Below are positions 40,816 to 45,405 of a stretch of DNA of 45,405 nucleotides, piece after piece (the stretch's first letter is position 1; each line of letters begins with the position of its first letter). The stretch lies in NCBI RefSeq assembly GCF_019049285.1, contig NZ_JAGMUL010000050.1, positions 105,680-151,084 on the forward strand, in the 5' to 3' direction. The position numbers and the translations under genes are program-made. The DNA comes from Streptomyces sp. AC550_RSS872. Its GTDB lineage: Bacteria; Actinomycetota; Actinomycetes; Streptomycetales; Streptomycetaceae. The notes beneath the pieces were generated by a model. That model had not been told where the DNA came from. It searched no databases and saw only the letters and a program-made list of their open reading frames with translations.

Positions 40816-42699
40816 ATGACCGCCGTAGGCAATACCTCTCCCGGCATGGCCCGGCCCGGCATGGCCGAAAACGGCATTGCCGCAACCGCCAATACCGCGG
40901 CCCCCGCACGCTCGCGTAAAAAGATCAGGGTGAACTCACCTGACTCATCAACCAACCAGGCCCCGCGGCCCGCGCCCCGGCCGCCGCTGCGGGCCCTGCT
41001 CGCCCACGCGCGCCCGCACCGGCGCGTCCTCGTGCTGGTCCTGGCGCTGACCCTCGCGGGCAGCGCGGCGGGGCTGGCCCAGCCGATGGTCGTCGAGTCG
41101 GCGCTCACGGCGCTCATGACCGGACAGGGCCTCGGCGACGAGATCCTGCTCATGCTGGGCCTGCTGGCCGTGTCGATCGCCCTCACCTGGAGCCAGGCCC
41201 TGGTGAGCGAGCGCACGGCCGAGAAGGTCGTCCTCCAGGTTCGCAAGGGACTGATCCACCGTCTGATCCGGCTGCGCACCAGCGAGTTGGACCAGACCGA
41301 GCCCGGCGGGCTGACGACCAGGGTGACCTCGGACAGCACGCTCGTGCAGCACGCGGCGACCAGCGGTCTCATCCAGCTGCTCGACGGAGGCATCCATCTG
41401 CTCGCCACCATCGTCCTGATGGGCATGACCAGTCTGCCGCTGCTCGGCATCACCTCCGGCGTCCTGCTGGTGGTCGGTGTCGCCATGGGCGTGGTGATGC
41501 CGCGGATCCGCCGGGTGACCACGCGCGCGCAGACGTCGGTCGGCGAGATCGGCGCCGCACTCGACCGCTCGCTCGGTGCCGCCCGCACGGTCAAGGCCAA
41601 CGGCGGTGAGGCGACGGAGACTTCGCGGGCCGTGGCCGCCGCCGAGGACGCCTACCGGGCGGGTCTGGCCGGCGCCCGCTACCAGGCCACGATCGCGGTG
41701 CTCTCCGCGCTGGTGGTGCAGGCCTCGTTCCTGGCGGTCATCGGCTTCGGCGGCGCCCTGGTCGCGACCGGCGCGCTGGACCTGGCCGCGCTGATCGCCT
41801 TCCTGCTCTACCTGTTCAACCTCGGCGGCCCGGTGCTCTCCCTGGTCGGCGGCACGGCCTCCCTCCAGCAGGGCCTGGGCGCGCTCGCCCGGATCGAGGA
41901 GGTGGAGCGCATGGAGATCGAGACGGACGTGGACGAAACCCCCGCCCGCCCGACCGGCCCGGCGCCCCGCGTCACCCTGGAGAACGTCACGTTCGCCTAC
42001 CAGGGACGCGCCACCACCCTCGACAACGTCAGCCTCACCGCCCCGGCGGGTGCCGTCACCGCGCTCGTCGGCCCGTCCGGCAGCGGCAAGACCACCGTCT
42101 TCTCACTGCTCCAGCGCTTCTACGACGTGGACCACGGCCGCATCCTGCTCGACGGCACCGACATCGCCACCCTCAGCCGCGCCGAGGTGCGCCGCCGTAT
42201 CGCGTACGTGGAGCAGGACACCCCCATGCTGGCGGGCACCCTCCGCGAGAACCTGCTGTACGCCGCCCCCGACGCCACCGAGGAGGAGGTCGGCCGGGTC
42301 CTGCGGGACACCCTGCTCGACTCGCTCGTCGCCCGGCTCCCGGAAGGCCTCGACACCCACGTCGGCGCCCGCGGCCTCGCCCTGTCCGGCGGCGAACGCC
42401 AGCGTCTGGCCATCGCCCGCGCCCTGCTGCGCCGGCCCCAGGTACTGCTGCTCGACGAGGCGACGGCCCACCTCGACGGGCTGAGCGAGACCGCGCTGCG
42501 GCACACCGTGGAGCGCGCCGCCGAGCACTGCACGGTCGTCCTGATCGCCCACCGGCTCTCCACGGTGACCTCCGCCGACCACATGGTGCTGCTGGCCGGC
42601 GGCCGGGTACGGGACCATGGTCGGCACGGGGAACTCCTGGGAAGGGACGAGCTGTACCGGGACCTCGCGGCCACCCAGCTGACCACGACGACGACCTGA
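40816..42699 (+). CDS. ABC exporter, fused membrane and ATPase domains (627 aa)
   Basis: Half-transporter of the MsbA/LanT type without an N-terminal peptidase domain. Six membrane helices lie between about residues 65 and 350 (for example V-L-V-L-V-L-A-L-T-L-A-G-S-A, I-L-L-M-L-G-L-L-A-V-S-I-A-L, L-L-G-I-T-S-G-V-L-L-V-V-G-V). The ATPase has Walker A G-P-S-G-S-G-K-T-T, signature L-S-G-G-E-R-Q-R-L and Walker B V-L-L-L-D-E-A-T-A. It should export the finished lanthipeptide; leader removal is left to the separate M16 pair. The start is uncertain: ATG 40816 has no ribosome site, and ATG 40846 and GTG 40930 are alternatives. Divergent from the precursor gene. Confidence 0.88.
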   Translation: MTAVGNTSPGMARPGMAENGIAATANTAAPARSRKKIRVNSPDSSTNQAPRPAPRPPLRALLAHARPHRRVLVLVLALTLAGSAAGLAQPMVVESALTALMTGQGLGDEILLMLGLLAVSIALTWSQALVSERTAEKVVLQVRKGLIHRLIRLRTSELDQTEPGGLTTRVTSDSTLVQHAATSGLIQLLDGGIHLLATIVLMGMTSLPLLGITSGVLLVVGVAMGVVMPRIRRVTTRAQTSVGEIGAALDRSLGAARTVKANGGEATETSRAVAAAEDAYRAGLAGARYQATIAVLSALVVQASFLAVIGFGGALVATGALDLAALIAFLLYLFNLGGPVLSLVGGTASLQQGLGALARIEEVERMEIETDVDETPARPTGPAPRVTLENVTFAYQGRATTLDNVSLTAPAGAVTALVGPSGSGKTTVFSLLQRFYDVDHGRILLDGTDIATLSRAEVRRRIAYVEQDTPMLAGTLRENLLYAAPDATEEEVGRVLRDTLLDSLVARLPEGLDTHVGARGLALSGGERQRLAIARALLRRPQVLLLDEATAHLDGLSETALRHTVERAAEHCTVVLIAHRLSTVTSADHMVLLAGGRVRDHGRHGELLGRDELYRDLAATQLTTTTT

Positions 42700-42735
42700 C
42701 CACCCGTCAGAAAAAGAGAAGCAAAGGAAGATCCC

Positions 42736-43374
42736 ATGCCGAAGGACCCGGCACCCGCACCCGCCTCCGCGGCCACCGACGCGAAGGACGCGCACGACGC
42801 CGACGCGTACGACGAGTACGACGACCACGACGAGTACGAGGACGACGAGTACGAGGAGAAGCCCGTCGTCGAGACCGTCGTAGAGGAGGAGCGGTTCGGC
42901 ACGATAACGGTCCGGCTCGACATGAAGGCGGGCGAGGTCACCGTCGAGGGCGAGTCGGTCCCCCGGATCGAACTGCTCCGCGCGGAGGGGACGGAGGCCG
43001 ACGACCACATCCCGATCGGCACCCGGGACGCGAGCCTGCTCACGCTGACCGTGGACGGCGAGGAGGCGGTCCTCGACCCCGCCAAGGGCCGGCTGACCCG
43101 CCGCTCCTACCGCGTCGACGTCCGCCACGCGGACCACACCTGGCGCCTGGTGCCCGACTCCATCCCCGGCAGCCGCCTGCTGCGGGACGAGGAGCACATC
43201 GGCGACTTCTCCTCCGACGGCGACGGACGCGTCATCGCCGAATGGCGCGAGGACGCCGAGCCGGAGGCCCTGGACACGGCCATCGGCCACGCCCTCGCCG
43301 CCGCCTTCGGCACGGGCGCCCAGCCCATGTGGATGCTCGCGGTGGAAGCGGCGAGCGAGATGCTCCCGGGCTGA
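42736..43374 (+). CDS. Acidic protein of unknown function in the RiPP cluster (212 aa)
   Basis: Residues 18-47 are a run of Asp, Glu and Tyr (repeats of D-E-Y-D and D-D-H-D), then a globular part of about 160 residues: F-G-T-I-T-V-R-L-D-M, S-Y-R-V-D-V-R-H-A-D-H-T-W-R-L-V-P-D-S, D-G-R-V-I-A-E-W and A-L-A-A-A-F-G-T-G-A-Q-P-M-W-M. It is mostly strands by eye. Unlike any lanthipeptide enzyme I know. The ATG follows AGGAAGATCCC and lies 36 bases after the exporter, so the two are likely co-transcribed. Roles in immunity, peptide binding or chaperoning are open. A hairpin closes the transcript. Confidence 0.75.
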   Translation: MPKDPAPAPASAATDAKDAHDADAYDEYDDHDEYEDDEYEEKPVVETVVEEERFGTITVRLDMKAGEVTVEGESVPRIELLRAEGTEADDHIPIGTRDASLLTLTVDGEEAVLDPAKGRLTRRSYRVDVRHADHTWRLVPDSIPGSRLLRDEEHIGDFSSDGDGRVIAEWREDAEPEALDTAIGHALAAAFGTGAQPMWMLAVEAASEMLPG

Positions 43375-43393
43375 CCGCACGCGGGAACGACCG

Positions 43394-43425
43394 AGGGCCC
43401 CTCCGGTCTCTGCCGGAGGGGCCCT
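43394..43425. terminator. 13-bp perfect hairpin, bidirectional
   Basis: AGGGCCCCTCCGG and CCGGAGGGGCCCT pair perfectly across six bases, between the convergent acidic-protein gene and the small LuxR gene. Well placed to stop transcription from both sides. Confidence 0.8.
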
Positions 43426-43461
43426 GGTCGTCCCCGTACGACCATCAACGCACGGTCGCGG

Positions 43462-43731
43462 TCAGGCGCTGCGGGCGACCGATTCCCTCCTGATGTGAGC
43501 CGCGATGTCGTCGGCGTACAGGTGGGAGACGATCGCCGCCTCGAACCGCGACTTGAGGTCGAGCTTGCGCACGATGCTTGTGGTGTGGGCCCGTACCGTG
43601 CGCTCCGCGATGCCCAGACGGCGGGCCAGCCAGCGGTTCGGCTCCCCGGTGGCGAGCAGGAGCAGGACCTCCCGCTCGCGGTCGGTCAGCGCGGAGAAGT
43701 CCAGCGCGCCCTCCCGTACGACAACAGTCAT
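43462..43731 (-). CDS. Single-domain LuxR-type regulator (89 aa)
   Basis: Little more than a LuxR/GerE helix-turn-helix: L-T-D-R-E-R-E-V-L-L-L-L-A-T-G-E-P-N at residues 14-31, A-R-R-L-G-I-A-E-R-T-V-R-A-H-T-T-S-I-V-R-K-L given as the recognition region in the middle, and a helical tail. No receiver or sensor domain, so activity may be set by amount or by a partner. ATG at 43731 behind GGGGGAAA; the open frame upstream to 43878 has no ribosome site and is unlike the family. Faces the larger regulator at 44009 and probably belongs to the control of the RiPP cluster. Confidence 0.85.
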   Translation of the reverse strand: MTVVVREGALDFSALTDREREVLLLLATGEPNRWLARRLGIAERTVRAHTTSIVRKLDLKSRFEAAIVSHLYADDIAAHIRRESVARSA

Positions 43732-44008
43732 GTGTTTCCCCCAGTCGGCGTTCGGTTGTGTCGGTTCGTGTCCGACGGATTCCAGACTGCCAAGCGCCGG
43801 CGCGCCCGGCGGGGCCCGTCCGCAGCAGCTTGCTGCACGGGGACGGCACCATCCTGCCGACGGCCCGCCGCCGAGCACCGACCACTTCCTTGACCAACGC
43901 GTTACCCTGTGTCCGAATCAAAAAGGTGGATTCCGCATCGTCGCGGCCTGACCAGCCATACGCGGTGATGCCCGCCACCGTGGTCGTAACGGGGAACACG
44001 GGGGAAGG

Positions 44009-45019
44009 ATGAACAGTGCGGGCGGCATGGGCCTGTTGGGTATCTCCGCGATGGAGGAACGCGTCTACCGGCACTTCCTGAGGAATCCGGACACACCGAC
44101 GGAGGACATCCATCTGCTCCTCCACACACCGCAGGACGACGTCCGCGCCGCCCTGGAACGGCTCACCGAACTGGGTCTGCTCCGCCGCGCGGACCACGGG
44201 AACGCCCCGGCCGGCAGCTTGACGGCCACGGACCCGGAGATCGCGGTCGGCCTGCTCACCGACCGAAGACTGAGCGAGCTGCACCATGAGTTGCAGCAGG
44301 TGACCAGGCCTCGTCACCTGGTCGCGGAACTCCGGGCCGAACAGGGCGCCCACACGCCGTCCGGCGGCGGCGTGGAACGCATGACCAACCTCGCGCAGAT
44401 CCGCAACCGCATCGACGACCTCGCGTTCTTCGCCCGCGAGGAGATCCTGTCCGTCGAGCCCTACAAGGCGCTCACCCCGGAGAACATCGAGCACGCACGC
44501 CCGCTCGACAAGCGCTGTCTGCGCCGCGGCGTGCGCATCCGCAGCGTCGTACTGAAGGAAGCCCTCGACGACCCACCGACGGCGTCCTACCTGCGCGAAC
44601 TCTCCGCCCAGGGCGCCAGCATCCGGGCCGCCTCCGACATCGCCGAACGCATCCTCGTCTACGACCGCCACACCGCCCTGGTCCCCGCGGACCCCGCGGA
44701 CACCTCACGCGGCGCGCTCGTCGCCCAGGAGTCGGGCCTGGTGGCCAGCATCCTGTCCCTCTTCGACAAGATCTGGAGCCAGGCCACAGACCTCTCCCAC
44801 CTCCTGGACGACCCGGCCCCGGACGCGATCGCCCTCTCCCCCATGGAGCTGGAGGTCCTCAAATCCATGTGCCGAGTGACAAAGGACGAGATCGGTGCCC
44901 GCCAACTAGGCATCTCCCTACGCACCTACCGCCGCCACGTAGCCGACGTCCTCCGCCACCTCAACGCCAGCAACCGCCCCCACGCTGCCCTACTGGCCCG
45001 CGAACGAGGCTGGATCTGA
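44009..45019 (+). CDS. TrmB/LuxR-type regulator 5 (336 aa)
   Basis: N-terminal winged helix of the TrmB kind (E-E-R-V-Y-R-H-F-L-R-N-P, V-R-A-A-L-E-R-L-T-E-L-G-L-L-R-R), a central phospholipase-D-like sensor region (R-P-L-D-K-R-C-L-R-R-G-V-R-I-R, I-L-V-Y-D-R-H-T-A-L-V-P) and a C-terminal LuxR helix-turn-helix (L-S-P-M-E-L-E-V-L-K, Q-L-G-I-S-L-R-T-Y-R-R-H). Unlike regulators 1-4 it keeps a recognisable N-terminal winged helix. ATG at 44009 with GGGGGAAGG directly upstream. At the edge of the RiPP cluster and divergent from the small LuxR gene, so probably a pathway regulator. Confidence 0.88.
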   Translation: MNSAGGMGLLGISAMEERVYRHFLRNPDTPTEDIHLLLHTPQDDVRAALERLTELGLLRRADHGNAPAGSLTATDPEIAVGLLTDRRLSELHHELQQVTRPRHLVAELRAEQGAHTPSGGGVERMTNLAQIRNRIDDLAFFAREEILSVEPYKALTPENIEHARPLDKRCLRRGVRIRSVVLKEALDDPPTASYLRELSAQGASIRAASDIAERILVYDRHTALVPADPADTSRGALVAQESGLVASILSLFDKIWSQATDLSHLLDDPAPDAIALSPMELEVLKSMCRVTKDEIGARQLGISLRTYRRHVADVLRHLNASNRPHAALLARERGWI

Positions 45020-45405
45020 CCAGCACAACCCAGCAACCTCCGGCCCGCCCAACGCATTTCAGCCCGCCCGTCGTCAGAGAACGAGCCATCGCCACCGGCC
45101 CAGCCCCTCACAGCCCGTCCGGCGCCAGAAGACGAGCCATTGCCGTCCCGACCCCCGCCCACCCGGCAGGGCGCGTGGCCTAACGGTCAGAGGCGGCCCC
45201 TCTCGGCGCCGGCCCGGACATCTTCAGTCCATCCGCCCTTTGAGGACAAGCCATTGCCATCCCCAACCCCCACCCACCCACAGGGCGCTACGCCCACCCA
45301 GACCCACTCAACCCATCCGGCGTTCGAGGACAAGCCATTGCCATCCCCAACCCCCACCCACCCGCAAGGCGCTACGCCCACCCAGGCCCACTCAGCCCAT
45401 CCGCC
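45020..45405. repeat. 84-bp imperfect tandem repeats and isolated copies
   Basis: The block CATCCGSCSTTYGAGGAC-AAGCCATTGCC and what follows recurs at 45230, 45314 and (cut by the window end) 45398, a period of 84 bases. Two more distant copies of the block start near 45061 and 45113. The GGCGTTTGAGGACGAG-like word is common between genes in streptomycetes. No gene is recognised here; open frames arise because 84 is a multiple of three. Confidence 0.75.

Noticed and set aside
45170..45240. Possible tRNA (GCGTGGCCTAACGGTCAGAG)
   Set aside because: Resembles the D-arm of a tRNA but no matching acceptor stem, anticodon arm or T-arm could be folded.
45226..45405. Possible CRISPR array
   Set aside because: Units are 84 bases and nearly identical along their whole length, with no short repeat plus unique spacer pattern and no cas genes nearby.

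Overview
The window is high-GC DNA with GTG and TTG starts, purine-rich ribosome binding sites, a HspR-type operator in front of clpB, SARP and LuxR regulators, rare TTA codons and the ATPase/XRE/DUF397 gene trio. All of this points to a chromosomal segment of a Streptomyces or close relative. Housekeeping genes alternate with accessory material. No rRNA, tRNA or CRISPR array was recognised.

Layout. (1) 1-1209: a DUF397/DUF5753-regulator/ATPase trio in which one deletion has fused the 5' ends of two divergent genes. (2) 1371-6029: a three-gene operon of an SMC/Rad50-like ATPase, an unknown 131-residue protein and a TIGR04141/DUF6119 protein, with a perfect operator-like dyad upstream; it could be a defence or genome-maintenance system. 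(3) 6130-10702: a decayed serine hydrolase, a YbjN-domain protein, clpB and a PPOX-family protein. (4) 11265-17210: a secreted peptide with three DSSWGP repeats, coupled to a Rieske-like protein lacking cluster ligands, then four paralogous TrmB/LuxR-type regulators and a SARP regulator with a TTA codon. (5) 17389-21117: an IS1182-type remnant fused to an eccC pseudogene, then an operon for a secreted amphipathic peptide, a small membrane protein and an ABC exporter, resembling a bacteriocin-plus-immunity locus. (6) 21389-24514: an IS5-type remnant and a mobile-looking islet (intact DUF397/XRE/ATPase trio plus a RelE-type toxin-antitoxin pair) between imperfect direct repeats. (7) 24387-31923: the ATP-grasp/alpha-E/transglutaminase operon, an orphan sugar-binding lipoprotein, a PA14/fibronectin-III secreted protein and a Uma2 nuclease. 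(8) 32075-45019: a RiPP gene cluster of the class V lanthipeptide (lexapeptide) type. (9) 45020-45405: imperfect 84-base repeats.

The RiPP cluster is the clearest system. A 72-residue precursor ends in Cys. Behind it, in one overlapping minus-strand operon, lie a Cys decarboxylase-type flavoprotein, a kinase-like protein lacking the HGD aspartate, an aminoglycoside-phosphotransferase-type kinase, a HopA1-type lyase, an N-methyltransferase, two M16 peptidases (one with the zinc motif, one without) and an F420-dependent reductase. An ABC exporter and an acidic protein of unknown function are transcribed divergently, and two LuxR-type regulators flank the right side. The expected product has a C-terminal aminovinyl-(methyl)cysteine, one internal lanthionine, possible D-Ala residues and a methylated N-terminus.

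Two further loci, the DSSWGP peptide pair and the amphipathic-peptide operon, are the best candidates for something undescribed. All functional calls come from reading the sequence; no database search was run.
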